Shown: positions 12,184-22,179, counted from the stretch's first letter. The stretch: DNA of 64,000 nt from Corynebacterium aurimucosum ATCC 700975 (GCF_000022905.1 NC_012590.1:1736001-1800000), one strand, 5' to 3'. Notes: generated by a model from the sequence alone, not told the origin. Made by a program: numbers and translations.

Positions 12184-14463
12184 TTAGAAGCCGGCCTTCT
12201 TGAGGGCATCGGCCATCGAGCCACCGCCGGAACGGCCACGGCCGCCCTTGCGGTTCGAGTCACGGCGGGAGTTCTGTCCCCCACCGTTGTTGTTGCGGCG
12301 CTTGGGCGCGGGCTTGCCGGGTTCGTCGTCAAGCCGCAGCGACAAACCAATGCGCTGGCGCTCCACATCGACCTCCATGACCTTGACCTTCACCACCTGG
12401 CCCGAACGAACCACATCGTGCGGGTCAGAGACGAACTTGTGACTCATCGCGGAGACATGCACAAGGCCATCCTGGTGCACTCCGATGTCAATGAAGGCGC
12501 CAAAGGCCGCAACGTTGGTCACGGTGCCCTCCAGAATCATGCCCGGTTTCAAGTCCGAGACCTTGTCCACGCCTTCCTTGAAGGTAGCCGTCTTAAACTC
12601 TGGGCGCGGGTCGCGGCCAGGTTTGTCCAGCTCCGCGATGATATCCGTCACCGTCGGCACACCGAAGGTGTCGTCAGCAAAGTCCGCCGGAGACAGCTTC
12701 GTCAACACCCGCGAATTGCCGATGAGCTCCGAAACCCCCAGACCGGTCTTCTCCGCGATGCGCGCCACCACCGGGTAAGCCTCCGGGTGCACAGCTGAAG
12801 CATCGAGCGGATCCTTGCCACCATTGATGCGCAGGAAGCCCGCCGCCTGCTCGAAAGCCTTCGGCCCCAAGCGCGGCACCTTCTTCAACTCCTTGCGCGA
12901 GGCAAACGTGCCATTCTCATCGCGGTAGGCCACGATGTTGGCCGCAATCGTGGAGTTCACACCAGCCACGCGCTCCAGCAGCGGAGCCGACGCCGTATTC
13001 AGGTCCACGCCGACGCCATTCACGGCATCCTCCACCACGCCATCAAGGGTGCGGGCGAGCGCGACCTGGTTGACGTCGTGCTGGTACTGCCCCACGCCAA
13101 TCGCCTTCGGGTCAATCTTCACCAACTCCGCCAGCGGATCCTGCAGGCGGCGCGCGATCGACACCGCGCCGCGCAGGGAGACGTCCATATCGGGGAATTC
13201 ATCGGCTGCCAGCTGCGAAGCCGAATACACTGACGCGCCGGCTTCCGAGACCACGACGGGGTTCGGCCGCTTCCCACCCGCCTGCGCGATAAGGTCCGCG
13301 ACTTCACCGGCAAGCTTCTCCGTCTCACGCGACGCGGTGCCATTACCAATCGCCATGAGATCCACCGAATGCGCCGCGCTTAACGACGCCAACTCTCTCA
13401 CCGCCTCAGCCCACTTCTGCTGCGGCTGGTGAGGGTAGACGATGGTGGTGGCAAGGACCTTGCCCGTCGGGTCGACGACCGCGCACTTGACACCGTTGCG
13501 GTAGCCCGGGTCCAAGCCCAGCGTCGCGCGCTGGCCCGCCGGGGCCGCCAGCAGAACGTCGCGCAAGTTGGTGGCGAAAACCTTGAGTGCGCCTTCCTCG
13601 GCCTTCTCCTTGAGTCGCATGCGCACGTCGAGTCCCGAGGAGATGGAGAGTTTGGTGCGCCAGCCCCAGTGGACGGCGTCGGCAAGCCAGCGGGACGTAG
13701 ACACGTCCAGGTCGAAGCGGTCTGCGATCATGCCCTCATACATGGCGTCATCGCCGGCATCGAGGTTGAGCTGCAGCACGCCTTCATTCTCGCCGCGCAA
13801 CAGCGCCAGGATGCGGTGCGAAGGAAGCTTGTCGAAAGGTTCAGAGAACTCGAAGTAGTCCTTGAACTTCGCGCCCTCGGTTTCCTTTCCTTCCACCACG
13901 CCGGCGTTCATGGAACCGCTGGTGTACATGCGCTCGCGCACCTCGCCGACGAGATCCGCGTCCAGCGCAAAACGGTCCACCAAGATAGCGCGAGCACCCT
14001 CGAGGGCCTTCTTCGCTTCCTCGAAACCTTCGGTGAGGTACTCCCCTGCCAGTTCGGTCGGATCCGCCGAAGGGTTCTCAATGAGCTTGTCGGTCAGCGG
14101 CTCTAGGCCGGCCTCACGTGCGATATCCGCCTTGGTCTTGCGACGCTTCTTATACGGCAGGTACAGATCCTCCAGGCGCGCCTTGGTTTCGCAGCCTTGG
14201 ATGAGGGCACGCAACTCGTCGGTCAGCTTGCCCTGCTCCTCAATCGCGGCAAGCACCGTTTCCTTGCGCTCCTCCAGTTCCTGCAGGTAGGTCGAGCGTT
14301 CCTCGATGATACGCAGCTGCGAGTCATCCAGCCCGCCGGTGGCTTCCTTGCGGTAACGGGCGATGAACGGAACGGTGTTACCCTCCGCCATGAGCTTGAG
14401 GGCGGCTTCGACAAACTGTTCTTTGACGCCCAGCTCTCCAGCGATGGTGGCTGCGATATTCAC
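12184..14463 (-). CDS. tex: Tex-like RNA-binding protein (YqgF/HhH/S1)
   Basis: Tex proteins bind RNA and are linked to transcription and RNA turnover. Their exact biochemical job is not settled. The 759-residue protein shows the family architecture: a helical N-terminal domain, a YqgF/RNase-H-like domain beginning [17 protein letters not shown], a helix-hairpin-helix region with [15 protein letters not shown] and [14 protein letters not shown], and an S1 domain starting [16 protein letters not shown]. The C-terminus is a basic Gly/Arg/Asn-rich tail after the S1 domain. It starts with GTG at 14463 behind an AAAGAGG ribosome-binding site. The gene stands between trmD and the HNH gene on the minus strand. 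Confidence 0.92.
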   Translation of the reverse strand: MNIAATIAGELGVKEQFVEAALKLMAEGNTVPFIARYRKEATGGLDDSQLRIIEERSTYLQELEERKETVLAAIEEQGKLTDELRALIQGCETKARLEDLYLPYKKRRKTKADIAREAGLEPLTDKLIENPSADPTELAGEYLTEGFEEAKKALEGARAILVDRFALDADLVGEVRERMYTSGSMNAGVVEGKETEGAKFKDYFEFSEPFDKLPSHRILALLRGENEGVLQLNLDAGDDAMYEGMIADRFDLDVSTSRWLADAVHWGWRTKLSISSGLDVRMRLKEKAEEGALKVFATNLRDVLLAAPAGQRATLGLDPGYRNGVKCAVVDPTGKVLATTIVYPHQPQQKWAEAVRELASLSAAHSVDLMAIGNGTASRETEKLAGEVADLIAQAGGKRPNPVVVSEAGASVYSASQLAADEFPDMDVSLRGAVSIARRLQDPLAELVKIDPKAIGVGQYQHDVNQVALARTLDGVVEDAVNGVGVDLNTASAPLLERVAGVNSTIAANIVAYRDENGTFASRKELKKVPRLGPKAFEQAAGFLRINGGKDPLDASAVHPEAYPVVARIAEKTGLGVSELIGNSRVLTKLSPADFADDTFGVPTVTDIIAELDKPGRDPRPEFKTATFKEGVDKVSDLKPGMILEGTVTNVAAFGAFIDIGVHQDGLVHVSAMSHKFVSDPHDVVRSGQVVKVKVMEVDVERQRIGLSLRLDDEPGKPAPKRRNNNGGGQNSRRDSNRKGGRGRSGGGSMADALKKAGF

Positions 14464-14503
14464 AAAACCTCTTTTTGGGTCGGGGACTTAAGACCTTCTC
14501 ACC

Positions 14504-14872
14504 CTATACCCCGCCCTGCCACGCGCAGGAAGTGCCCAGGCCAAACTCGGTGTGACCAATCTCTGAGGTTCCGTACCAGAGCGTGTGCGGCGGCAAGCAC
14601 TCCGCGACGGCGGCGGTGACCTTGGTCAGCGGCAGGTCAGAGGTGCCGTTGACGATGACGCGCCACACGTGTTCGCTCACCGGCGGCTGGCCGTGCTTAT
14701 CCATGTACTCGTTGACCAGAATGTTGTCGGGTTCGCAGGTAAATGACACGACCTCGGCGTTGATGTCCTGTGGCTCGACACCGCCTTCACGCAAACGCTG
14801 CGGCATACCTTCGAGGACCTTGTTCCATTCAGCTTCGGTCATAAGTATTGACAAGTCAGTGCTCACGTCCAT
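14504..14872 (-). CDS. Conserved-looking hypothetical protein after trmD
   Basis: I do not recognise this 122-residue protein. It begins MDVSTDLSILMTEAEW and ends with CAWQGGV. It is acidic, has no membrane segment or signal peptide, and contains three cysteines with no clear metal motif. The coding case is good: the ATG is preceded by AGGAGG within the end of trmD, only one base separates it from the trmD stop, and no competing frame is convincing. It is probably co-transcribed with rimM-trmD. Confidence 0.7.
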   Translation of the reverse strand: MDVSTDLSILMTEAEWNKVLEGMPQRLREGGVEPQDINAEVVSFTCEPDNILVNEYMDKHGQPPVSEHVWRVIVNGTSDLPLTKVTAAVAECLPPHTLWYGTSEIGHTEFGLGTSCAWQGGV

Positions 14873-14873
14873 C

Positions 14874-15716
14874 TCAATCCTCCTCTAAGGTTTCCAGGTA
14901 AGCGCGATCGGCGTCACTTAGCTCCGCTGCATCCAGCAACTCGGGGCGGCGCTGCCACGTCCGCGCCAGCGACTGCTCGCGGCGCCACCGGTCCACACGG
15001 GCGTGGTCACCGGAGGTCAGCACGTCCGGAACCTGAAGGTCGCGCCACTCGCGCGGTTTGGTGTAGCTGGGTCCCTCCAGCAGGCCATCGGAGAAGGAAT
15101 CTTCTTCGTGCGAGCGCCGGTTCCCCAACACACCAGGAATGAGGCGCACGACGGCTTCTGCGATGACGAGAGCAGCTACCTCGCCGCCTATGAGCACGTA
15201 GTCACCGATAGAGACTTCACGTACGCGGTAACGCTGCTGCGCATCGTCGACGACGCGCTGGTCGATGCCCTCGTAGCGCCCGCACGCAAACACAATATGC
15301 TCCTCCGCGGACCACGCCTGTGCATCGGCCTGAGTAAAAGGCTTTCCCGCGGGAGTCGGCACGATGAGCAGCGGCTTGTCCGAATCCTCGCTCTCGCCAT
15401 AGGAGCGCGCCTCGACGCCATGGATATCGTCGTGGCGCGGCTTGCTTAGGTGCGGCAAAGCGCTCTGTAGGTCCTGGGTGGAGGCGGTGCCGGAGGAGAC
15501 GTCGTCAAGCGCGGGCCCCCACACCTCGGGCTTCATCACCATGCCGGGGCCGCCCCCATAAGGGGAATCGTCGACGGATTTATGCGCGTCGGTGGCCCAC
15601 TGGCGCAGGTCATGCACGCCCACCGCGAGCTTTCCCTGCTCGATGGCCTTGCCCAGCAGCGCGTGGCGCAGCGGGTCGAGATACTCCGGAAAAATGGTGA
15701 GAACGTCAATCCTCAT
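14874..15716 (-). CDS. trmD: tRNA (guanine-N1-)-methyltransferase TrmD
   Basis: TrmD methylates G37 at N1 in tRNAs that read CNN codons and prevents +1 frameshifting. The 280-residue SPOUT-fold enzyme shows [30 protein letters not shown], the trefoil-knot SAM-binding segments [13 protein letters not shown] and [15 protein letters not shown], and PGVLGN. It is longer than the common 240-250 residues because of an insertion near residues 85-110 rich in Ser, His and Asp. The ATG overlaps the rimM stop by 4 bp, so the two are translationally coupled. Confidence 0.96.
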   Translation of the reverse strand: MRIDVLTIFPEYLDPLRHALLGKAIEQGKLAVGVHDLRQWATDAHKSVDDSPYGGGPGMVMKPEVWGPALDDVSSGTASTQDLQSALPHLSKPRHDDIHGVEARSYGESEDSDKPLLIVPTPAGKPFTQADAQAWSAEEHIVFACGRYEGIDQRVVDDAQQRYRVREVSIGDYVLIGGEVAALVIAEAVVRLIPGVLGNRRSHEEDSFSDGLLEGPSYTKPREWRDLQVPDVLTSGDHARVDRWRREQSLARTWQRRPELLDAAELSDADRAYLETLEED

Positions 15717-16213
15717 AAGTCGAGCAGCCCTTCCGGCGGGGTGATGGTGCAGGTCCCCGCGTCCAGATCGATCTCCGGCACGATCTCCTCCACGAAGGGA
15801 ACGAGCGCTTCCTTGCCTTCGGCGAGAGTGACTTCAAGGAGGGACTGCGTGGGGCCGTGCGTCACGCCGGTCACCTCGCCCACCTCCTTTCTGTCGAGGA
15901 GAACGCGCAGGCCTTCCAACTCGTGGTCGTAGAAGCCGTCATCCTCGGGATCATCCAGAGGCTCGGCGAAGAACTGCGTGCCACGCAGGGAATCCGCAGC
16001 CGTGCGGTCCGGGATTTCCTTAAACGTGATGAGCAGGCGCCCCTTATGGGCGCGCACCGCAGCGATGGTGAGTTCGTGTTCCTTCTTGCCTTGTGTGCCG
16101 TGGAGAACCTCGCCGACGGCGAATCGTGTCTCAGGGGAATCGGTGGTCACCTCGACGGAGACCTCGCCTTTAATGCCGTGGGATTTCACCACGCGACCAA
16201 TGAGTAGTTCCAT
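15713..16213 (-). CDS. rimM: 16S rRNA maturation factor RimM
   Basis: RimM binds S19 and helps assemble the head of the 30S subunit. The 166-residue protein begins [20 protein letters not shown], typical of the RimM N-terminal barrel, and its C-terminal PRC-barrel contains [17 protein letters not shown] and [15 protein letters not shown]. The length is normal. It starts 33 bp from the divergent cupin gene, so promoters for both must overlap. A KhpA-type KH-domain gene, which often lies between rpsP and rimM, is missing here. Confidence 0.95.
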   Translation of the reverse strand: MELLIGRVVKSHGIKGEVSVEVTTDSPETRFAVGEVLHGTQGKKEHELTIAAVRAHKGRLLITFKEIPDRTAADSLRGTQFFAEPLDDPEDDGFYDHELEGLRVLLDRKEVGEVTGVTHGPTQSLLEVTLAEGKEALVPFVEEIVPEIDLDAGTCTITPPEGLLDL

Positions 16214-16246
16214 GCCTGCTAGCTTAACGGGCTACGCTGGGGCGGC

Positions 16247-16645
16247 ATGACTGAGCTTCCGATCAATGATGCGACCACCTTTGGTGCCGCCTCCCATGGC
16301 AGCGCCGCGCTCACAGCGCTGAACCTGCTCGATGAGGCCCCTAAGCCAAACCCATCGCGCCCCAGACCAGCGGTTAAGCGGGCCCTCAGTGCCGATGGCG
16401 CGAACCTCATCCTCTTCTCCTTCCTGCCTGGACAAGACCCGCCTGACCACAAAGCCGCGCACCCTATCACTGTCCAAGTACTACAAGGAGCGGTGACTTT
16501 TAGTTGCGGAGAAGAAGAGCACGTGCTCACTCCCGGACGCATAGTGCACCTTCCGGCGTACGTGCCACATGCGGTGTCCTGCAGCGATCAACCTGCACTC
16601 ATGCTGCTCACCATGTTTACGCCAAACATTGGCGCGAATGTCTAG
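16247..16645 (+). CDS. Small cupin-domain protein
   Basis: The 132-residue protein is a single-domain cupin. After about 60 residues it shows FLPGQDPPDHKAAHPITVQVLQG style sequence, where His residues near 66 and 70 could bind a metal, then the second cupin motif PGRIVHLPAYVPHAV. Small cupins of this kind bind metals or small ligands. The substrate is not predictable. It precedes a TetR-family gene by 23 bp on the same strand, so the two may form a unit inserted between rimM and rpsP. Confidence 0.75.
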   Translation: MTELPINDATTFGAASHGSAALTALNLLDEAPKPNPSRPRPAVKRALSADGANLILFSFLPGQDPPDHKAAHPITVQVLQGAVTFSCGEEEHVLTPGRIVHLPAYVPHAVSCSDQPALMLLTMFTPNIGANV

Positions 16646-16668
16646 ACTTTTAGTACGATACTTTTATT
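16646..16668 (+). promoter_or_regulatory. Candidate promoter/operator of the TetR gene
   Basis: Two direct copies of ACTTTTA (16646-16652 and 16660-16666) flank a TACGAT -10-like hexamer (16654-16659). The GTG start lies about 10 bases further on without a ribosome-binding site, so the transcript may be leaderless. This is inferred by eye only. Confidence 0.3.
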
Positions 16669-17337
16669 GTGACTAGTTCGAAGCCGTATCACCATGGAAA
16701 TTTGCATGAAGAGATCCTCCGGGAGGCCATCAAGCTCGGCCGGGAAGGTGGACCGGAGGCGGTGACGATTCGCGCCGCAACGCGCGCGGTGGGCGTCTCC
16801 CCCACCGCCGCATACCGTCACTTCAAGGACCAAGCCGCGCTTCTCGACGCCGTCGGGGCCGTCGCCACCTCCGAACTCATCACCAAGCTCGGCGAAACCT
16901 TCGAAGCGACGGAGGGAAATATCGTCGACAAAATGGTGGCGGCTGGCTTTGCTTACTACCACTACGCCCTTGAGGAACGGAACTTCTTCGAGTGCATGAT
17001 GGCCACGAGCGGCTTTGATATTCCGGCTGGACTCGCGGCCGCGACTGAAGGGCCCGGCGAGGACCAACGCGTCCAGGCCGCCTTCAATTTCTACGGCTAC
17101 ATGGAGCAGTATGCACGGTCCATTGGCCAAGAACCTAACAGGCAGAACATGATGCAGAATTGCTTGGCTGGATGGTCCACGGTGCACGGCTTCACGGTCT
17201 TGTGTCTCAGCGGACACTTGGCTTCGCTGTCCGAGGAAAGGATGGAAAAGATGGCGCAGTCGGTCATCGCTTCCGCTGTCCGCGGTTTGGACTTCGAAAA
17301 CCCTCTAGAAGCCCAGCCCACTGCCCCAACGATTTAA
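16669..17337 (+). CDS. TetR/AcrR-family transcriptional regulator
   Basis: The 222-residue protein has an N-terminal helix-turn-helix: HHGNLHEEILREAIKL, then AVTIRAATRAVGVSPTAAYRHFKDQAAL (residues about 28-55), which is a typical TetR DNA-binding domain. The C-terminal ligand domain contains two Cys residues and a hydrophobic helix pair similar to WHG-type TetR regulators. It starts with GTG at 16669. It probably regulates itself and perhaps the cupin gene 23 bp upstream. The ligand is unknown. Confidence 0.88.
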   Translation: MTSSKPYHHGNLHEEILREAIKLGREGGPEAVTIRAATRAVGVSPTAAYRHFKDQAALLDAVGAVATSELITKLGETFEATEGNIVDKMVAAGFAYYHYALEERNFFECMMATSGFDIPAGLAAATEGPGEDQRVQAAFNFYGYMEQYARSIGQEPNRQNMMQNCLAGWSTVHGFTVLCLSGHLASLSEERMEKMAQSVIASAVRGLDFENPLEAQPTAPTI

Positions 17338-17352
17338 CCGTACAGACGCAAA

Positions 17353-17383
17353 AATCCCCGCGACCAACAGGTCAGCGGGGATT
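17353..17383. terminator. Bidirectional terminator between TetR gene and rpsP
   Basis: AATCCCCGC (17353-17361) and GCGGGGATT (17375-17383) form a perfect 9-bp stem with a 13-base loop in the gap between two convergent genes. An A-run precedes the stem, giving a T-run on the minus strand, so it should act best for rpsP. Confidence 0.65.
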
Positions 17384-17403
17384 GCCTCTTCGGCGAGTAG
17401 GAA

Positions 17404-17922
17404 TTACTCTGCGGACTCCTCAGCGGAGTCAGCCTCTTCAGCCTTAGCAGCCTCTTCCTCGGCCTTAGCAGCCTCAGCGGCAGCAGCTTCCTCAGCAGCC
17501 TTCTCGGCGGCAGCCTTAGCCTCAGCCTCTTCCTTGGCCTTGCGCTTCTTCTCGGTGATGGCCTCGATAGTCGGGCCGTTGTTGGCCTCAGCCAGAGCAG
17601 CGTTGAAGAGATCCAGCTTGGACGGCTTCTCCTCAGCAACCTTCAGGGTGCCCTCTGCGCCCGGCAGACCCTTGAACTTCTGCCAGTCACCGGTCACCTT
17701 GAGCAGTGCGAGAACCGGCTCGGTCGGCTGTGCACCGACACCCAGCCAGTACTGAGCGCGCTCGGAATCGATCTGGATCAGGGACGGTTCCTGCTTCGGC
17801 TGGTAGATACCGATGTTCTCGATAGCCTTGCCGGAGCGGCGGGTGCGTGCATCAGCGACGATGACGCGGTACTCAGCGTTGCGGATCTTACCCATACGCT
17901 GCAGCTTGATCTTAACGGCCAT
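17404..17922 (-). CDS. rpsP: 30S ribosomal protein S16 with Ala/Glu-rich tail
   Basis: S16 is needed for assembly of the 30S subunit body. Residues 1-80 are the conserved S16 fold ([51 protein letters not shown]). Residues about 110-172 are a low-complexity tail of Ala, Glu and Lys repeats, giving 172 residues against about 80-90 in E. coli. Such tails occur in actinobacterial S16. Their function is not known to me. The ATG follows an AAAAGGAG ribosome-binding site. It is transcribed away from the acyltransferase gene. Confidence 0.95.
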   Translation of the reverse strand: MAVKIKLQRMGKIRNAEYRVIVADARTRRSGKAIENIGIYQPKQEPSLIQIDSERAQYWLGVGAQPTEPVLALLKVTGDWQKFKGLPGAEGTLKVAEEKPSKLDLFNAALAEANNGPTIEAITEKKRKAKEEAEAKAAAEKAAEEAAAAEAAKAEEEAAKAEEADSAEESAE

Positions 17923-18214
17923 GATTGGCTCCTTTTCTAGTCACCGGGCAGTTCAGACACGCGCCGTTTGGTGGCGCGCCGGTTCAACCCTTGGATTTAT
18001 CCTGCGCGTGACGTGCCGGCCGTCCGTAGGCGGTACCGGCGTTACGCAGAGATGAAGTTTTAAGTCCTCCACGCTGTGCGTGAACAACCTCAACAACTTT
18101 AGCGGAACCCACACGAGATAGGAAATTCCCTTTAGCTCTTGCAGAGTTAGGCCTTACCCCGCGAAGGGGGTAGTCTGTAATGCGGTTATTTCGACGCCAC
18201 ACAACCCTCTTTTT
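17923..18214. other. Divergent intergenic region rpsP / acyltransferase
   Basis: This 292-bp gap holds the 5' regions of two divergent genes. Near rpsP it contains GC-rich inverted sequence around GGCGCGCC that could fold in the rpsP leader. An 80-codon frame on the minus strand (17984-18226) has no recognisable sequence and I do not call it a gene. No confident promoter hexamers were assigned. Confidence 0.4.
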
Positions 18215-20467
18215 ATGAATAAACAAGCCCCCTCTACATTCCGCTACCGGTACGATCTAGACGGCCTCCGCGGCATCGCAATCGCTTTGGTTGTTCTGTA
18301 CCACGTCTTTGTTGGTCGTGTCTCAGGTGGCGTCGATGTCTTCCTCCTGCTTTCCGGATACTTCTTCTTAGGCTCGCAGCTGCGCTATGCAGCGCGGCCG
18401 AATGCCTCCCTGAACCCGTGGTGGCCCATCTGGCGCACGCTCCGCCGGCTTGTGCCTTCCCTCGTGCTCGTCATCGGCGTGAGCTATGTGCTTGTCCGGC
18501 TCTTCGCCCCGAAGCTCATGAACACGGAGCTCACCAAGCAGATCACTGCGACGGTCTTCTACTACCAGAACTGGGAATTAGCACGGCAGAACGCTGACTA
18601 CGCCGCCGCTTCAGCAACAACATCGCCTCTGCAGCACATGTGGTCCATGGCAGTGCAGGGGCAGTTCTACCTGCTGGGCATCTTCTTCGCGCTCGGCCTG
18701 GCCGCGTTCATGCGCCTGCGCCCGAAGAACACGGGTTTGCGAGAACAGCGCTTCTCTTCCATTAATTCCATCGCTGGCCCGATTCTCCTCGTAGTTACCG
18801 TCGCCTCTTTTGCCTACGCCTCCCGCGACGGCCTCTTTGGCACCCCCGAAAATTACTACTCCACATGGTCGCGCGCCTGGGAGCTGACTTTGGGCGCGGT
18901 GCTCGTCATCTATGGATCGCACCTGCGCATGCCGCAGCGCCTGTCCAACCTTGCCACGGCTCTCGGCTTGGCGGCTCTGGCTGGTACCGGCCTACTTATT
19001 TCCGATAGCTTGGCCTTCCCTGGCCCGCTGTCTCTTCTGCCCATCGGCGGTGCAGTACTCATCATCATTGGTTCCGGCGGGTCTTTCTCGCGAGTGCTCA
19101 CCACCCGGGTATCTCGCTGGCTCGGTGATATCGCCTACCCGCTCTACCTGTGGCATTGGCCGCTGCTCATCATTTCCATCGCCGCCCTCGGCCTTGAGAC
19201 TCCACCGTGGTGGCTCGGGGCCATCATCATCGTGGTGTCGCTGGGCTTGGCGGACGTGACGCACCGTTTCGTCGAGAAGCCCCTGCGCCAGCACCGCAAA
19301 CGCCCGCTTGCCGACGACCTCCCCGTCCACCGCGGTCTCGCCGACCTTCGCACGCGCACCGGCGCTCTGCGCGGCGTTGGCGGAGTCGTCGTCGCCACCT
19401 GCACCGTTGCGCTCGTGGCCGTTCAACCGCTGTGGCTGCGCAGCCTGCAGGAGGCGAACCACGAAATCCTCGACCCGAGGCTCTACCCAGGAGCGACGAC
19501 CTTCGTCGAGAACATCACGCCGCCTGAGAACGTGGAGATCAAGCCTGACCCGATTCTCGCGCGCGGCATCCAGCCGCCAGTCGCCGACAACTGGTGCTTC
19601 ATCCCGGAGCAAGAGCCAACGGACTACTTCATCGAGACCCAGAAGGACGGCGAGACGCCGTGCATCTTCGGTGATGTCAACTCCGATGTCGAGGTCTACT
19701 TGGTAGGAGGTTCGCACGCGGAGCAGTATTCCTCGGCCTTGGACCACTTGGGCCGCGAGATGGGCTTCAAGCTGGTTCCGCTCACCCGCGTGGGTTGCCC
19801 CATCGAGCTCGGTGAAGAGCTGAGCGTAAAGCCTTCCTGCGCCGAATGGAGCAAGGAAGTGGTCAAGCGCATCATCGACGCAGACCCGGCCCTCGTGGTC
19901 TCTAATTCAACGCGCCCCGGCCAACCCTTGGGTCACGGCCCGGACGCCGTCCCGCCCGGCTATAAGGCCTTCTGGGACGAGTTGGCCAAGCACGATATTC
20001 CCTTCTTGGGTTTCCGCGATAACCCGTGGGGGTTCGATGAGCACGGCAACGGCCTCCAGTTTGATGAGTGCTACGTAGCAACCCAGGATTCTCTCGGCTG
20101 CGGCATGCGCTTCGAAGAGGTCTACGCCCCCTATGACCCCGGCGCCGAAGTCCTCTCCCAGTACAAGAACATGCTGGCAGTGGACACCTCGAAATGGTTC
20201 TGCGATGCCAATGGCGATTGCCCGGTCATCATCGGCAACATCATGGTGTACCGCGATATGCACCACTTCACCAAGGCCTTCGCGGATTCGGCTATCCCGC
20301 TCATCCGTGAAGCCATCACCCCCTTCCTCAAGGGCGAGACGGTGCAGCAGCAGCCCCCGCAGATTCCGACGGACAGCCCCATGGTGCCCCAGACCGCTGA
20401 GACGTCACCGGCCACACCCGCGGAGCCTATCCCCTATCCTGCATATCCGGCAGATAAAGCCATTTAA
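18215..20467 (+). CDS. Membrane acyltransferase (OafA/YrhL type) with C-terminal SGNH domain
   Basis: The 750-residue protein begins with the acyltransferase-3 domain: RYDLDGLRGIAIALVVLYH, where the motif histidine is catalytic, followed by about ten membrane segments to residue 420. A linker leads to an extracytoplasmic SGNH-hydrolase-like domain with VYLVGGSHAEQY (block I, GGSH in place of GDSH) and RDMHHFTKAFA (the Asp-His of block V). Such fusions O-acetylate cell-surface sugars, taking the acyl group across the membrane and transferring it outside. In corynebacteria the acceptor could be an arabinogalactan, lipoglycan or mycolate-related molecule. The sequence does not say which. The last 30 residues are Pro-rich. 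Confidence 0.85.
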   Translation: MNKQAPSTFRYRYDLDGLRGIAIALVVLYHVFVGRVSGGVDVFLLLSGYFFLGSQLRYAARPNASLNPWWPIWRTLRRLVPSLVLVIGVSYVLVRLFAPKLMNTELTKQITATVFYYQNWELARQNADYAAASATTSPLQHMWSMAVQGQFYLLGIFFALGLAAFMRLRPKNTGLREQRFSSINSIAGPILLVVTVASFAYASRDGLFGTPENYYSTWSRAWELTLGAVLVIYGSHLRMPQRLSNLATALGLAALAGTGLLISDSLAFPGPLSLLPIGGAVLIIIGSGGSFSRVLTTRVSRWLGDIAYPLYLWHWPLLIISIAALGLETPPWWLGAIIIVVSLGLADVTHRFVEKPLRQHRKRPLADDLPVHRGLADLRTRTGALRGVGGVVVATCTVALVAVQPLWLRSLQEANHEILDPRLYPGATTFVENITPPENVEIKPDPILARGIQPPVADNWCFIPEQEPTDYFIETQKDGETPCIFGDVNSDVEVYLVGGSHAEQYSSALDHLGREMGFKLVPLTRVGCPIELGEELSVKPSCAEWSKEVVKRIIDADPALVVSNSTRPGQPLGHGPDAVPPGYKAFWDELAKHDIPFLGFRDNPWGFDEHGNGLQFDECYVATQDSLGCGMRFEEVYAPYDPGAEVLSQYKNMLAVDTSKWFCDANGDCPVIIGNIMVYRDMHHFTKAFADSAIPLIREAITPFLKGETVQQQPPQIPTDSPMVPQTAETSPATPAEPIPYPAYPADKAI

Positions 20468-20474
20468 AACAAGA

Positions 20475-20507
20475 GGGCCGGCGCTTACTTAGCGCCGGCC
20501 CTTTCTT
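20475..20507 (+). terminator. Intrinsic terminator of the acyltransferase gene
   Basis: GGGCCGGCGCT (20475-20485) and AGCGCCGGCCC (20491-20501) form an 11-bp GC-rich stem with a five-base loop, followed by TTTCTT. It lies 8 bp beyond the stop codon. Confidence 0.85.
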
Positions 20508-20535
20508 AACGAAGAATGCTGCTGCATTCTTCGTT
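20508..20535 (-). terminator. Intrinsic terminator of ffh
   Basis: AACGAAGAATGC (20508-20519) and GCATTCTTCGTT (20524-20535) form a perfect 12-bp stem with a TGCT loop. The stem overlaps the ffh TAA stop codon (20534-20536). It is placed back to back with the plus-strand terminator. On the minus strand it is followed by TTAAGAAAG, so termination strength is uncertain. Confidence 0.6.
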
Positions 20536-22129
20536 ATTTCTTTTTGCCCTGCCCAAAGTCCAGGTTGTTGAGGTCGATATTCTCCATGCCCTTGGGCATC
20601 TTGATATCCCCTAGCCCGGGCATGCCGCCGCCGAGCTGTTCCTGCATCTTCTGCAGTTCCTGCATCGACGGCATTCCACCCGGCATACCGCCGCCACCAC
20701 GACGCTTCGGCGGCTTGCGCTTGCCGTTCTTGCCCTTACGGCCCTTCGGCTTCTTCTTGGTAGCAGAACGCCCTCCACCCATGCCCGGCATGCCAAAACG
20801 GCCGGCCATCTGAGACATCATCTTCTTGGCTTCGGTGAAGCGCTCGATGAGCTGGTTGACGTCAGACACGCTCACGCCAGAACCGAGGGCAATACGCTTG
20901 CGGCGCGAGGCGTTGAGAATCTTCGGGTTCTCACGCTCCTCCGGCGTCATACCGCGGATGATGGCCTGAATACGGTCGAGCTGCTTTTCGTCGACCATGT
21001 CGGCGATCTGGTTCATCTTGTTGCCGCCCGGCATCATCTTGAGCAGGTTGCCCATCGGGCCCAGGTTGCGCACCATGAGCATCATGTCCAAGAAGTCATT
21101 GAGCGTCATCTCGCCGGAGCCCATCTTCTTGGCGGCTTCCTCCGCCTTGGACTGATCCAGCTTGGATTCCGCCTGCTCAATAAGTGTCAGCAGGTCACCC
21201 ATGCCCAGAATGCGCGAGGACATGCGCTCCGGGTGGAAGACATCGAAGTCCTCGAGCTTCTCACCGGTAGAGGCGAACATGATGGGCTTGCCCGTGACCT
21301 CACGAATGGACAGCGCCGCACCACCGCGGGCGTCACCGTCCAGCTTGGTCAGGACGACACCGGTGAAGTCCACGCCATCGCGGAAGGCCTCGGCGGTCTG
21401 CACGGCATCCTGGCCGATCATGGAGTCGATGACGAAGAGGACTTCGTCCGGGTTGACGGCATCGCGGATGTTGCGTGCCTGCGTCATCAGGGTTTCATCG
21501 ATGCCCAGGCGGCCGGCGGTATCGATGATGACGATATCGTGCTGCGTGCGCTTGGCTTCCTCAATGCCGCGCTTGGCGACGTCAACCGGATCCCCGTGCG
21601 AGGTACCCATCTCATGCTCGTGGGAATCCAGGGAGGTACCCGGATCCGGAGCGTAGACGTCTACCCCGGCGCGCTCGCCGACGATTTGGAGCTGCTGCAC
21701 CGCGCCCGGGCGCTGGAGGTCACAAGCTACCAGCATCGGGGTGTGCCCCTTGGCGGCCAGATGCTTAGAAAGCTTGCCCGCCAAGGTCGTCTTACCAGCA
21801 CCCTGGAGGCCGGCGAGCATGATGACCGTCGGCGGGTTCTTCGCCAGGTTCAGGCGGCGGGTCTCGCCGCCGAGAATCTCGATGAGCTCCTCGTTGACAA
21901 TCTTGACTACCTGCTGCGCCGGGTTCAGCGCCTCGGAAACCTCGGCGCCTGCCGCACGTTCCTTAATGCGCTTAATAAAGCCGCGCACGACGTTGAGCGA
22001 GACGTCCGCCTCCAGCAACGCCAGACGGATTTCGCGTGCTGTGGCGTTGATGTCCGCCTCGGTCAGCTTGCCCTTGCCGCGCAGGCCGGACAGGGCTGAT
22101 TGCAAGCGGTCAGACAAAGACTCAAACAC
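20534..22129 (-). CDS. ffh: Signal recognition particle protein Ffh
   Basis: Ffh binds 4.5S RNA and nascent signal sequences and docks with FtsY at the membrane. The 531-residue protein has the N domain, then the GTPase motifs LAGLQGAGKTTLAGKL (G1), DTAGRLGIDE (G3) and TKLDGDARGG (G4/G5 region). The M domain from about residue 320 contains LNDFLDMMLMVRNLGP and a methionine- and glycine-rich C-terminus with runs of basic residues, which binds RNA and signal peptides. It starts with GTG at 22129. It is followed upstream by glnD on the same strand with a 50-bp gap. Confidence 0.97.
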   Translation of the reverse strand: MFESLSDRLQSALSGLRGKGKLTEADINATAREIRLALLEADVSLNVVRGFIKRIKERAAGAEVSEALNPAQQVVKIVNEELIEILGGETRRLNLAKNPPTVIMLAGLQGAGKTTLAGKLSKHLAAKGHTPMLVACDLQRPGAVQQLQIVGERAGVDVYAPDPGTSLDSHEHEMGTSHGDPVDVAKRGIEEAKRTQHDIVIIDTAGRLGIDETLMTQARNIRDAVNPDEVLFVIDSMIGQDAVQTAEAFRDGVDFTGVVLTKLDGDARGGAALSIREVTGKPIMFASTGEKLEDFDVFHPERMSSRILGMGDLLTLIEQAESKLDQSKAEEAAKKMGSGEMTLNDFLDMMLMVRNLGPMGNLLKMMPGGNKMNQIADMVDEKQLDRIQAIIRGMTPEERENPKILNASRRKRIALGSGVSVSDVNQLIERFTEAKKMMSQMAGRFGMPGMGGGRSATKKKPKGRKGKNGKRKPPKRRGGGGMPGGMPSMQELQKMQEQLGGGMPGLGDIKMPKGMENIDLNNLDFGQGKKK

Positions 22130-22179
22130 GTTAAAAGTGCTCCCTCAACTATCGTGGATAAATTTATAACTTCCCCAGC

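Noticed and set aside
17984..18226. 80-codon minus-strand frame upstream of rpsP
   Set aside because: It has no ribosome-binding site, no similarity I recognise, and overlaps both promoter regions.
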